A stretch of 64,000 bases of DNA from Pedobacter namyangjuensis (GTDB lineage Bacteria > Bacteroidota > Bacteroidia > Sphingobacteriales > Sphingobacteriaceae): positions 1 through 64,000 of the forward strand of contig NZ_QMHQ01000006.1 of NCBI RefSeq assembly GCF_003313325.1, read 5' to 3'. The position numbers and the translations under genes are program-made. The number at the start of each line of letters is the position of its first letter. Positions within the stretch are counted from its first letter, which is position 1. This document shows positions 36,381 through 45,080 of the stretch, in pieces. The notes below the pieces were generated by a model. It searched no databases. It worked only from the letters and a program-made list of their open reading frames with translations, and had not been told where the DNA came from.

Positions 36381-37175
36381 ATGAAACAATACTTAGATTT
36401 AATGCAACATGTGCTGGATAACGGCACGCAAAAGCACGATAGAACAGGCACGGGTACAATCAGTGTTTTCGGTTACCAGATGCGTTTTAATTTGGCAGAG
36501 GGCTTTCCGATGGTTACGACAAAAAAATTGCACCTAAAATCTATTATCCACGAGCTTATTTGGTTTTTAAGTGGTGATACCAATATCAAATACCTAAAAG
36601 AAAACGGAGTAAGAATATGGGACGAATGGGCAGATGAAGAAGGTAACCTCGGCCCTGTTTACGGCTCTCAATGGCGCTCGTGGCCAAAACCTGATGGCGA
36701 AAAAATTGACCAGATTACCCAAATTATAAACACTATAAAAAACAATCCAGATTCGAGAAGAATCATTGTTTCTGCTTGGAATGTCGCTGATATCGAGCAC
36801 ATGGCTTTACCTCCTTGCCATGCGTTTTTTCAGTTTTACGTAGCCGACGGTAAATTAAGTTGCCAATTGTACCAACGCAGTGCAGATATATTTTTAGGCG
36901 TACCTTTTAATATTGCTTCCTATGCTTTGCTTACCATGATGGTAGCACAGGTTTGCGGCTTAGCGTACGGCGATTTCGTACATACTTTAGGCGATGCACA
37001 TTTATACAACAACCATATTGAGCAGGCCAACTTACAATTAAGCAGAGCACCAAAAGCTTTGCCAACGATGAAAATCAATTCTGATGTAAAAGACATTTTC
37101 GATTTTAAATTTGAAGATTTTACATTAGAAAACTACGATCCGCATCCGCATATTAAGGGCGTGGTGGCGGTGTAA
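36381..37175 (+). CDS. thyA: thymidylate synthase
   Basis: A 264-residue enzyme, the same length as E. coli ThyA, that methylates dUMP to dTMP with methylenetetrahydrofolate. The catalytic C146 is in LPPCHAFFQFYV; RSADIFLGVPFNIASYALL and GDAHLYNNHIEQ are the substrate-binding motifs, and NPDSRRIIVSAWNV carries the phosphate-binding arginines. It precedes folA on the same strand, so the two enzymes that make and recycle the folate cofactor are side by side. Confidence 0.98.
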   Translation: MKQYLDLMQHVLDNGTQKHDRTGTGTISVFGYQMRFNLAEGFPMVTTKKLHLKSIIHELIWFLSGDTNIKYLKENGVRIWDEWADEEGNLGPVYGSQWRSWPKPDGEKIDQITQIINTIKNNPDSRRIIVSAWNVADIEHMALPPCHAFFQFYVADGKLSCQLYQRSADIFLGVPFNIASYALLTMMVAQVCGLAYGDFVHTLGDAHLYNNHIEQANLQLSRAPKALPTMKINSDVKDIFDFKFEDFTLENYDPHPHIKGVVAV

Positions 37176-37256
37176 TTTACATCGTTAATTGGTTCATTCG
37201 TTTAATTAGTTGTCAACGAGCTAAAAGTTAAGTAAACCATAGTTTAAATTATTTCG

Positions 37257-37323
37257 TCATTGAGAGATAAGAAGCAATCTATTTAGTAAATCATCATTAT
37301 GATTGCTTCGTATCTCACAATGA
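37257..37323. repeat. 23-bp imperfect inverted repeat
   Basis: TCATTGAGAGATAAGAAGCAATC (37257-37279, here given in two parts: TCATTGAGAGAT and AAGAAGCAATC) pairs with GATTGCTTCGTATCTCACAATGA, 21 of 23 positions, with a 21-base loop. It lies between thyA and folA. The sequence type (CATTG...GAAGCAATC) recurs in decayed form near 9124-9155 and 60032-60072. Confidence 0.75.
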
Positions 37324-37345
37324 TGCCAGCCTGAAAAATTCATAA

Positions 37346-37831
37346 ATGAATATATCTATAGTAGTAGCCATTTCCCAAAACAACGCCATTGGCAAAAACA
37401 ACCAATTACTTTGGCATTTGCCAGCCGATTTAAAACATTTTAAAGAGATAACTTCCGGCAACTGCATTATTATGGGTCGTAAAACGTACGATTCTATCGG
37501 ACGACCATTACCTAACAGGCGAAATGTAGTGATTACCAGAAATACAGCTTTAAAAATCGAAGATGTTGAAATAGTAACCAGTTTAGAGGATGCGATTTCG
37601 CTCTGCGAAAATGAAAAAGAAATATTCATCATCGGCGGTGCCGAAATCTATAAAGAAGCCTTGGCTTTAACCGACACTATCTATCTTACAACAGTGCACC
37701 AACACTACGATGCCGACGCATTTTTCCCAGAAATTAAAAGCGAAGATTGGTTAGAAATAGATTCTGAGAGCCATAAAGCCGACGAAAAAAACAAAGTGGA
37801 CTATACTTTTAGTACCCTGAAACGCAGATAA
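37346..37831 (+). CDS. folA: dihydrofolate reductase
   Basis: A 161-residue NADPH-dependent enzyme that regenerates tetrahydrofolate after thymidylate synthesis. Motifs: IVVAISQNNAIGKNNQLLWHLPADLKHFK in part (the substrate-binding Asp and Trp), CIIMGRKTYDSIGRPLPNR, and IFIIGGAEIYKEAL for cofactor binding. Length is typical of chromosomal type. It sits 170 bases downstream of thyA, separated by a long inverted repeat. Confidence 0.97.
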   Translation: MNISIVVAISQNNAIGKNNQLLWHLPADLKHFKEITSGNCIIMGRKTYDSIGRPLPNRRNVVITRNTALKIEDVEIVTSLEDAISLCENEKEIFIIGGAEIYKEALALTDTIYLTTVHQHYDADAFFPEIKSEDWLEIDSESHKADEKNKVDYTFSTLKRR

Positions 37832-37884
37832 CTCCGTTGCTATAATAAAAATACAATAAGCCGACTTATTATTTAAAAAAATAA

Positions 37885-37892
37885 TTAGATTT
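37885..37892 (+). promoter_or_regulatory. -7 box upstream of secDF
   Basis: TAGATTTG fits TAnnTTTG. It lies 52 bases before the secDF ATG. Confidence 0.45.
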
Positions 37893-37944
37893 GCCGACTT
37901 GTTGAAAAACAGCCAATAGAAAGAAAATTATTACATAACAAAAA

Positions 37945-40902
37945 ATGCAAGGTAAAGGTTTTATCAAATTTGTGGCAATACTACTCGGTATTGTCTGTCT
38001 GTATTCGCTATCGTTTAATTTAGTTGCATACAATGTAGAAAAGAAAGCCAAGGCGTTTGCCAACGGCGATGTGGTTAAAGAAAAAGCATATCTAGATTCT
38101 GTTGCTACCGAACCAGTTTATCCAGTTTTCGGATTAACTTATCAGCAAGTTAAAGCTCAAGAAATTAAATTGGGTCTGGACTTAAAAGGTGGTATGAACG
38201 TTACGATGGAGATTTCTTTAGGCGAACTAATTAAATCTCTAGGTGGTAATACAAGCGATGCAAACTTTAACCAAGCATTAGCAAACGCACAAGCGGCAAA
38301 TGCGGCTGGCGGTAAAGATTTTATCGGAACTTTTGTAAGCGAGTACGAAAAACTTGCTCCAAACGGAAAGTTAGCAGATTTCTTCGCAAACCAAGATAAC
38401 TCAAGCTTGTTAAAATCTACTGCTTCTAACTCAGAAGTAAGAAGTTATTTAACTAAAGAAGGTAATAGCGCTATCGATCGTTCATTTACTATTTTACGTA
38501 GCCGTATTGATGGTTTCGGTGTGGTAAGTCCGAATATGCAAAAACAAGAAGGTTCTAACAGAATCTTTATTGAGATGCCGGGTGTACAAGATAAAGAACG
38601 TGTACGTAAATTATTACAAGGTTCTGCCGAGTTACAATTTTGGCAAGTTTACCAAAACCAAGAGGTTGTTGGGATTTTAGAAAACATTAATAAGGTTTTA
38701 GCTGCAAACGTAAAAGACACGGCTAAAGTTGTAGCTCCTGCTACGCCTGTTGCTGCAGATACTACAAAAGCTACTGGTGGCAAATTAGCCAACTTAAATA
38801 AAAACACCAAAGACACTTCTACTACTGCAAAAGCATTAGAAGCAGCAAAGTTAAATCCACTATATGCAGTATTAAGTATCCCTACTTACAAAGCAGAAAA
38901 CGGTCAGCAAGCTTTAAGCCCTGGCGCTGTTGTGGGTTGGGTTGCTCAAAAAGATACTGCTAAAGTAAACGGCTTTTTCGAAAAACCAGAAGTTAAAGGT
39001 TTAATTCCGGGTACCATGAAATTTATGTGGGGATTAAAACCAATCACTGGCACTAAAATCTTCGAACTTTACGCAATTAAAGTAACCACTTTAGATGGTA
39101 AACCAGTTTTAGGTGGCGATGCAGTTGCTAATGCTGCAAACAGTTTTAACCAACAAACTAATGCTCCAGAAGTAACCATGAACATGACTTCTGAAGGTGC
39201 TGTTAAATGGAGAAAAGTTACTGCAGAAGTTGCTGGTAAAGGTGCGATTGCAATTGTTTTAGATAACACGGTTTACACCGCTCCAAACGTAAACGAAGAA
39301 ATTCCTACTGGTAGATCTTCAATCTCTGGTAGTTTTACTATTGAAGACACCAAAGATTTAGCAAACATCTTAAATGCTGGTAAGTTACCTGCTCCTGCTA
39401 AAATCGTTTCTGATTATGTGGTTGGTCCATCTTTAGGTCAGCAAGCAATTGATAACGGTTTAGCATCTTTCGTAATCGCTTTCGTAGTTATTTTAGCATT
39501 TATGGCTTTCTACTACAACAAAGCTGGTTGGGTAGCAAACATTGCCTTGGTAATTAACTTATTCTTCATTTTAGGGGTGCTAGCTGCATTTGGTGCAGTG
39601 TTAACATTGCCTGGTATCGCTGGTATTATTATCACCATTGGTTTATCGGTAGATGCTAACATTCTAATATTTGAGCGTGTAAGGGAAGAACTTGCATTGG
39701 GCAAAAATACGGCAACCTCAATTAAAGAAGGTTTCAAACATGCAATGTCTTCGATCATTGACTCTAACGTGACCCTATTTATTTTAGGTGCTATTTTAGC
39801 GGTATTTGGTACTGGACCAGTTCGTGGTTTCGCGGTTACTTTATGTATCGGTGTTGTAACTTCGTTATTCGCTGCAGTATTAATCTCTCGTGTTATTTTC
39901 GACAGTTTAGTTCAGGCTAAAAAAGATATCTCTTTTGATAACAGCATTACCAGAAATGCATTTAAAAACATTGCATTCAACTTTGTTGGTCGCAGAAAGT
40001 TATATTACATTATATCTACCGTAATTATTGTATTAGGTGCGGTTTTCTATTTCAAAAACGGTGGTTTGCACTTAGGTGTAGATTTTAAAGGTGGTAGAAC
40101 TTACATTGTTAAGTTTGATAAGCCGATGAACACAGAAGAAGTTGCTAAAAAGTTAGTAGACAACTTTGAAGGTGAAGAAGCTTTAGTAAAAACTGCTGGT
40201 ACAGATAACTCTTTAAAAATTACTACTCCTTACCATATTAATGATACAGACAACAATGCTGATAAAGTTGTTGAGACTGCATTAAGAAAAGGTTTAGGCG
40301 AATTAGGCGCAAATTTCAGTATCGAGAGTTCGCAAAAAGTAACACCTACCATTGCTAACGACATTATTACTGATGCAATTTATGCTATCATGTTCTCGTG
40401 TTTAGTAATGTTCCTTTACATTGTTTTCCGTTTCAAAAAATGGCAGTATGGTTTGGGTGCGGTAATAGCGTTATTCCACGACGTATTGTTGGTATTATCT
40501 TTCTACACAATTTTAGATGGCGTTTTACCTTTCCCATTAGAAATTGGACAAGATTTTATCGCAGCTATTTTAACGGTAATGGGTTATACCATGACAGAAA
40601 CTGTAGTTGTATTTGACCGTATTAGAGAGCGTTTAGCTGAAAAAGGCAAAGAGGACGTGTATGGCGAAGAGCGTAATACATTAATCAACTACGCTTTAAA
40701 CAGTACTTTAAGTCGTACAATTTTAACCTCGTTAACCGTATTTTTTGTACTAATTGCCATCTTCATCTTTGGTGGCGATAGTATCCGCGGATTTATCTTT
40801 GCGTTGTTAATTGGTCGTATTATTGGTACATACTCATCATTGTGTATCTCTACTCCTATCGTAATCGATTTATCTAAAAACGAAGTGAAAAAAGAAGCTT
40901 AA
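37945..40902 (+). CDS. secDF: fused protein translocase subunit SecDF
   Basis: A 985-residue fusion of SecD and SecF, as is standard in Bacteroidota; it uses proton motive force to pull secreted proteins across the membrane. The SecD half has its first helix at about 8-30, VKAQEIKLGLDLKGGMNVTM, a large periplasmic domain with a Bacteroidota-type insert (about 275-330, rich in Ala, Lys and Thr), and helices from about 515. The SecF half starts at about 675 (NFVGRRKLYYIISTVIIVLG) and carries VDFKGGRTYIVKF, ESSQKVTPTIANDIITDAI and YTMTETVVVFDRIRE. Length matches fused homologues. It ends at a terminator. Confidence 0.97.
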   Translation: MQGKGFIKFVAILLGIVCLYSLSFNLVAYNVEKKAKAFANGDVVKEKAYLDSVATEPVYPVFGLTYQQVKAQEIKLGLDLKGGMNVTMEISLGELIKSLGGNTSDANFNQALANAQAANAAGGKDFIGTFVSEYEKLAPNGKLADFFANQDNSSLLKSTASNSEVRSYLTKEGNSAIDRSFTILRSRIDGFGVVSPNMQKQEGSNRIFIEMPGVQDKERVRKLLQGSAELQFWQVYQNQEVVGILENINKVLAANVKDTAKVVAPATPVAADTTKATGGKLANLNKNTKDTSTTAKALEAAKLNPLYAVLSIPTYKAENGQQALSPGAVVGWVAQKDTAKVNGFFEKPEVKGLIPGTMKFMWGLKPITGTKIFELYAIKVTTLDGKPVLGGDAVANAANSFNQQTNAPEVTMNMTSEGAVKWRKVTAEVAGKGAIAIVLDNTVYTAPNVNEEIPTGRSSISGSFTIEDTKDLANILNAGKLPAPAKIVSDYVVGPSLGQQAIDNGLASFVIAFVVILAFMAFYYNKAGWVANIALVINLFFILGVLAAFGAVLTLPGIAGIIITIGLSVDANILIFERVREELALGKNTATSIKEGFKHAMSSIIDSNVTLFILGAILAVFGTGPVRGFAVTLCIGVVTSLFAAVLISRVIFDSLVQAKKDISFDNSITRNAFKNIAFNFVGRRKLYYIISTVIIVLGAVFYFKNGGLHLGVDFKGGRTYIVKFDKPMNTEEVAKKLVDNFEGEEALVKTAGTDNSLKITTPYHINDTDNNADKVVETALRKGLGELGANFSIESSQKVTPTIANDIITDAIYAIMFSCLVMFLYIVFRFKKWQYGLGAVIALFHDVLLVLSFYTILDGVLPFPLEIGQDFIAAILTVMGYTMTETVVVFDRIRERLAEKGKEDVYGEERNTLINYALNSTLSRTILTSLTVFFVLIAIFIFGGDSIRGFIFALLIGRIIGTYSSLCISTPIVIDLSKNEVKKEA

Positions 40903-40924
40903 TCAATTTGCTTCCATAAAATAC

Positions 40925-40952
40925 AAGGCCTCGAGAAATCGGGGCCTTTTTT
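40925..40952 (+). terminator. terminator of secDF
   Basis: AAGGCCTCGA and TCGGGGCCTT form a stem with one G-T wobble and a GAAA loop, followed by a T-run. Confidence 0.85.
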
Positions 40953-41132
40953 GTGAGTTAGTTTTTTATGTAAAACATAATTAGGCTTTGAAAAACATCT
41001 GCTAAACATTGGTTAGTTTTAGATTTTAAACAAAAGCTTCTAGCTTGCTTTTCAAATGCAATCGTTAAACTGGCCATTCTAAAATTTGACTCTTCTTAAA
41101 CCAGATTAATAACTACAAGTACCTTAACTTAC

Positions 41133-41140
41133 TATATTTG
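41133..41140 (+). promoter_or_regulatory. -7 box upstream of the NDH-2-like gene
   Basis: TATATTTG fits TAnnTTTG, 35 bases before the ATG at 41176. A clear -33 box is not visible. Confidence 0.45.
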
Positions 41141-41175
41141 CTAAACCAAATACCTGGTTTTATAGTTTATTTATT

Positions 41176-42525
41176 ATGAGTAGTGAAAAACAAAAAATAG
41201 TTATAGTTGGTGGAGGTTTTGGTGGAATAGAATTAGCTAAAAAACTTAAAAATAAAAACGTAGAGGTAACCATACTCGACAAACATAATTATCACACTTT
41301 TCAGCCTTTATTGTATCAAGTTGCAACGGGAGGATTAGAGGCAGATTCAATTGCCTTTCCGATTAGAAAGATATTTAAAGGGCAAAAAAACCTCACTTTT
41401 AGAGTAACGGAGGTAAAACAGGTTTTGCCAGCTGAAAATAAAATTCTAACTACAATTGGCGATATTCACTATGATCATCTAGTTATTGCAACTGGGTCTA
41501 CGAGTAATTTTTTCGGTCAAACGGAAATTGCAGATAATGCAATGCCGATGAAATCTATACCTGAAGCACTGAATTTACGCAGTTTGATTCTACAGAATCT
41601 GGAACAATCTCTTATTGTCGACGATAAAACTGAGGAAGCTGCGCTACTAAACTTTGTAGTAGTTGGTGGTGGACCAACAGGTGTAGAAACTGCAGGTGCT
41701 TTAGCAGAGCTTAAAAAGCACGTTTTAAAGAACGATTACGCAGAGCTGGATATTAACAAAGTGAATATCTATTTAATTGAAGGATCGCCGGAGCTGTTGG
41801 GCGCTATGTCTTTACAGGCGCAAGAAAAATCTAAAAGCTTTTTAGAAGAATTAGGCGTTACCGTTTTAACCGAAGCAAGAGTTAAAAGTTACGATGGCAA
41901 AGCAATTACACTTCTAGATGGCAAAGTCATTCCTTCTTCAACTGTAATTTGGAGTGCAGGTGTAAAAGGTGTGATTTTGGAAGGTCTAAATCCGGAAGCG
42001 GTTGTTAGGGGAAATAGACTAAAAGTTGATAATATTAACAGGATTGACGGTCATGATAACATTTATGCCGTAGGCGATGTTGCCGCGATGATAACTGAAG
42101 AAACACCGAACGGCCATCCCGGAGTTGCGCCAGCTGCAATACAGCAAGGTAAACTCTTAGCCAAAAATTTATTAAATATAATTGAGGGCAAACCTACCGA
42201 AGCATTTAAGTATTTTGATAAAGGTGCAATGGCAACTGTAGGTAGAAACCGTGCGGTAGTAGATATTGGTAAAATCCGTTTCCAAGGTATATTTGCCTGG
42301 TTTACTTGGATGTTTGTACACTTGATGACTTTGGTTGGTTTTAGAAATAAGCTGGTTGTATTTGTAAATTGGGTTTGGAGCTATTTTAGTTACGACAGAG
42401 GGACTAGATTAATCATAAGACCGTTTATTAAGGGCGAAAAATGGAAAGCGATTAATAATATTAAGTCGGAAAACTCCGGAGACGGCAAGTTGGAAAGCCC
42501 GAAAGTAGAAACAACTGTTTCTTGA
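41176..42525 (+). CDS. NAD(P)/FAD-dependent oxidoreductase, type II NADH dehydrogenase-like
   Basis: A 449-residue flavoprotein. FAD binding: IVIVGGGFGGIELAKKL at the N-terminus, and NIYAVGDVAAMI near residue 295. NAD(P)H binding: FVVVGGGPTGVETAGAL around 158-175. The segment NYHTFQPLLYQVATGGLE and the C-terminal hydrophobic or amphipathic region (about 365-400, FAWFTWMFVHLMTLVGF) are as in NDH-2 enzymes, which pass electrons from NADH to quinone without pumping protons. It has its own promoter and is followed after 65 bases by the HMG-CoA lyase-like gene. Confidence 0.9.
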   Translation: MSSEKQKIVIVGGGFGGIELAKKLKNKNVEVTILDKHNYHTFQPLLYQVATGGLEADSIAFPIRKIFKGQKNLTFRVTEVKQVLPAENKILTTIGDIHYDHLVIATGSTSNFFGQTEIADNAMPMKSIPEALNLRSLILQNLEQSLIVDDKTEEAALLNFVVVGGGPTGVETAGALAELKKHVLKNDYAELDINKVNIYLIEGSPELLGAMSLQAQEKSKSFLEELGVTVLTEARVKSYDGKAITLLDGKVIPSSTVIWSAGVKGVILEGLNPEAVVRGNRLKVDNINRIDGHDNIYAVGDVAAMITEETPNGHPGVAPAAIQQGKLLAKNLLNIIEGKPTEAFKYFDKGAMATVGRNRAVVDIGKIRFQGIFAWFTWMFVHLMTLVGFRNKLVVFVNWVWSYFSYDRGTRLIIRPFIKGEKWKAINNIKSENSGDGKLESPKVETTVS

Positions 42526-42590
42526 CAAACCCTATCTTGTGGATACACAGTCTAAATTACTAACATCGAACTACAAAATACTAACCGCAA

Positions 42591-43436
42591 ATGAAACTCA
42601 TCGAATGTCCGCGTGATGCTATGCAAGGTTTACACGATTTTATTCCGACAGACTTAAAAGCGCAATATATTAACCAGCTTTTGAAAGTAGGCTTTGATAC
42701 GTTGGATTTTGGCAGTTTCGTTTCGCCAAAGGCTATTCCGCAATTGCGAGATACCACAGCGGTATTAGCACAGTTAGATTTAAGCGTTACGAAGACTAAA
42801 TTACTGGCAATTGTAGCAAACCTAAGAGGTGTAGAAGATGCCGTTAACCACAGCGAAATAAGTTTTTTAGGTTTTCCTTTTTCAATTTCTGAAACTTTCC
42901 AGCAACGAAATACAAATTCAAGTATCGCGCAATCGCTAGGTACTGTAGAAGAAATGCTAAACCTTTGCGACAAAAATAATAAAACCGCAGTAGTTTACCT
43001 TTCTATGGGTTTTGGTAATCCGCATGGCGATGAATGGAATACCGAAATTGTGGCACATTGGGCAGATGAATTGGTAAAACGTGGTGTTAAAATACTTTCA
43101 CTTGCTGATACTACGGGTGTTTCTACACCTGAAAAAATTGAAACCCTCCTGCCCTTTTTGATTAACAATTTTCAACATACCGAAGTTGGCATCCATTTGC
43201 ACAGTACGCCAAATACGCGATTGGAGAAAATCGATGCGGCCTACAATGCTGGCTGTAAACGTTTTGACAGCGCTCTAAAAGGTTTCGGAGGTTGCCCAAT
43301 GGCTTCGGACGATTTAACCGGAAATATGGCTACCGAAGATTTGATTGGGTATTTAGAAAGTAAAGGTGAACCCCTTAACTTAAATATGGAATATTGGAAT
43401 GAAGCGATGATACTATCTTCAAAGGTGTTTCATTAA
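42591..43436 (+). CDS. hydroxymethylglutaryl-CoA lyase-like enzyme
   Basis: A 281-residue TIM-barrel enzyme of the HMGL/pyruvate-carboxyltransferase family. Features: ECPRDAMQGLHDFIPT (the metal-binding Asp at the start, as in 'RDGLQ' but with A-M-Q), LSLADTTGVSTPEKI, HLHSTPNTRLEKIDAAYNAG (metal-binding His) and DSALKGFGGCPMASDDLTGN with the active-site Cys loop GGCP. HMG-CoA lyase splits HMG-CoA into acetoacetate and acetyl-CoA in leucine degradation. The relaxed first motif leaves some room for a related lyase. Confidence 0.88.
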   Translation: MKLIECPRDAMQGLHDFIPTDLKAQYINQLLKVGFDTLDFGSFVSPKAIPQLRDTTAVLAQLDLSVTKTKLLAIVANLRGVEDAVNHSEISFLGFPFSISETFQQRNTNSSIAQSLGTVEEMLNLCDKNNKTAVVYLSMGFGNPHGDEWNTEIVAHWADELVKRGVKILSLADTTGVSTPEKIETLLPFLINNFQHTEVGIHLHSTPNTRLEKIDAAYNAGCKRFDSALKGFGGCPMASDDLTGNMATEDLIGYLESKGEPLNLNMEYWNEAMILSSKVFH

Positions 43437-43510
43437 ATTTTAGTTAACTTCAAAAGCAAACTTTGATTAAAATACCTATCTACGTGGCCTACATATCAAA
43501 ATGAATAGTT

Positions 43511-43573
43511 TCTACGAAGTAAAAAACTTAAATCGCTTGAGATTGCCTGCCAATGGAAGGCAGGCTTCGTAGA
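43511..43573. repeat. nested palindromic element
   Basis: An outer stem TCTACGAAG (43511-43519) with CTTCGTAGA (43565-43573) encloses a perfect inner hairpin GCCTGCC (43545-43551), loop AATGGAA, GGCAGGC (43559-43565). No T-run follows, so it is more likely an interspersed repeat than a terminator. Confidence 0.65.
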
Positions 43574-43583
43574 CCTCTGTAGA

Positions 43584-44009
43584 TTAAATTTGTTTTACCA
43601 TTTTAAAATGTTGGATACCAGCTTCTTCAAACTGCTCGCCTTCTGCTACAAAACCAAATTTAGCATACAAACTCATAGCATCTAGTTGCGCATTAAGGTA
43701 AACATAACTCGCGTCAGTAGGTAAATCTGCTAAAACGGTAGCAATCATAGCCCTGCCAACGCCGGTTCCTCTAAACTCTTTTAAAACAGCAAATCGTTCT
43801 AGTTTATAGCCTTTATCCGTTTTACGCCACCTACATGCGCCACAAGGCTTATGGTCTGAAAGTGCCAAAAAATGAGTAGAAACATCTTCGTTTTCCCATT
43901 CGAGTTCTGGTGGACAGTTTTGCTCATCAACAAATACGATTTTACGAATAGCGAAAACTTTATCTAACTCTTCTTTTGTGGTTGCTTTTTGAACGTGTAG
44001 TGTATCCAT
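43584..44009 (-). CDS. GNAT family N-acetyltransferase
   Basis: A 141-residue acetyltransferase. The acetyl-CoA binding motif A is ERFAVLKEFRGTGVGRAMI, motif B follows as VYLNAQLDAMSLYAKFGFVAEGEQF in shorter form (ending YAKFGF). The N-terminus IRKIVFVDEQNCPPELEWE is the ElaA/YjcF-like pattern. Substrate unknown. It lies one base beyond the end of the iron permease-like gene, with which it is co-transcribed. Confidence 0.88.
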   Translation of the reverse strand: MDTLHVQKATTKEELDKVFAIRKIVFVDEQNCPPELEWENEDVSTHFLALSDHKPCGACRWRKTDKGYKLERFAVLKEFRGTGVGRAMIATVLADLPTDASYVYLNAQLDAMSLYAKFGFVAEGEQFEEAGIQHFKMVKQI

Positions 44010-44010
44010 G

Positions 44011-44484
44011 TTAGTTATCTTTTTGAGTGCTCTTAATTTCTTCTGTCTTTTTCTCGTGCAATTCTTCTGCCGCGTCTATAGAGTGCGAACAGTGAATATC
44101 GCTTTCTTGTTTTGCAAGTACAGCTAATTTAGTATAAAATTTACGCAATTGATCAAGTTCGGCCTCACTTAATTCCTCAATATCAACCATTCTGTTACTG
44201 GCTAAGGTATTTGCCGCAATAAGCTCGTTTAATTTAAGCTGTATGGCCTTACTGTCTTTATTTTGAGATTTCTGTATCAAGAAAACCATTAAAAAGGTGA
44301 TGATGGTTGTACCGGTATTAATTACAAGTTGCCAAGTTTGGGAATAGTTAAACAATGGTCCGGAAACGGCCCATAACAATACGATTAAAACCGCCGCTAT
44401 AAATGCGGGCGAACTACCAGTAAAGGTGGTAGCAATGTTTGCAAACCTTTCGAATAAACCTGTTTTTTTAGCGTTGTTTTCCAT
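44011..44484 (-). CDS. low-affinity iron permease family protein
   Basis: A 157-residue protein with two membrane helices (about 28-48 and 52-75): FIAAVLIVLLWAVSGPLFNYSQTWQLVINTGTTIITFLMVF in parts, followed by LIQKSQNKDSKAIQLKLNELI. This is the bacterial version of the low-affinity iron permease (Fet4-type) domain. A cytoplasmic tail with coiled-coil potential (about 105-157) follows. Iron transport by the bacterial proteins is not proven. The downstream GNAT gene is one base away. Confidence 0.82.
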   Translation of the reverse strand: MENNAKKTGLFERFANIATTFTGSSPAFIAAVLIVLLWAVSGPLFNYSQTWQLVINTGTTIITFLMVFLIQKSQNKDSKAIQLKLNELIAANTLASNRMVDIEELSEAELDQLRKFYTKLAVLAKQESDIHCSHSIDAAEELHEKKTEEIKSTQKDN

Positions 44485-44895
44485 AAGTCTAAAATACTAT
44501 TATAATACTGAAAGTATATATGTAGACATTCAATTTTATAATGTACTTGGCAACTATTTGTATTTTATGATCTTCTGTAGCTACCGCGGGTTCTAGTTTT
44601 GCCTATAGCCGAAAAAGTAGAAAAAACCGAAGCGAAAGCGTAACTCATTTATACAATCGAAAAAAAATAAGCTTACTATAAATAAAAGCCACGACTGCGC
44701 CTGGTGCTTTAACGATTTCTGCCTAAGCTAATGATTACTAATCGCACCAGCAAACGTCGTTTTTTGTAGAACGAAAAGACGAATGCTAGGGCTTGAGATG
44801 CTGTACAAAAAGGCCCCAAATTGCATTAAACAGAAATACTAATTATGATATCAAATGGAGTTGGCTATTACGGTTTTGTGAACAAACTTTCATGC

Positions 44896-44958
44896 TAAAC
44901 CCGGTGGTAGCGATATCCCCCGATTTTTCATCGGGGATAAAGCGGACGACGGGACTGC
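44896..44958. repeat. REP-like palindromic element with CCCCGAT hairpin
   Basis: TAAACCCGGTGGTAGCGATA leads to the hairpin CCCCGAT, loop TTTTC, ATCGGGG and ends CGGGACTGC. It is the reverse complement of the element at 10673-10735. It lies in the 596-base gap 44485-45080, in which no gene is seen. Confidence 0.65.
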
Positions 44959-45030
44959 AAGCCTCCAAGCATTACTGAAACGTACTTTTCAAAACTATAA
45001 AAATTAAAAACCAAAAAGCTTAGACAATAA

Positions 45031-45070
45031 AAAAGCGCCTCGATATTAACCGAGACGCTTCTATTTTTAT
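45031..45070 (-). terminator. terminator of fbaA
   Basis: AAGCGCCTCG and CGAGACGCTT form a stem with one mismatch and an ATATTAAC loop; A- and T-tracts flank it. It lies just beyond the fbaA stop. Confidence 0.8.
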
Positions 45071-45080
45071 TTAGCTTACA

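Noticed and set aside
43545..43565. GCCTGCC/GGCAGGC hairpin considered as a terminator for the HMG-CoA lyase-like gene.
   Set aside because: No T-run follows and it lies inside a larger palindrome, so it is more likely a repeat.
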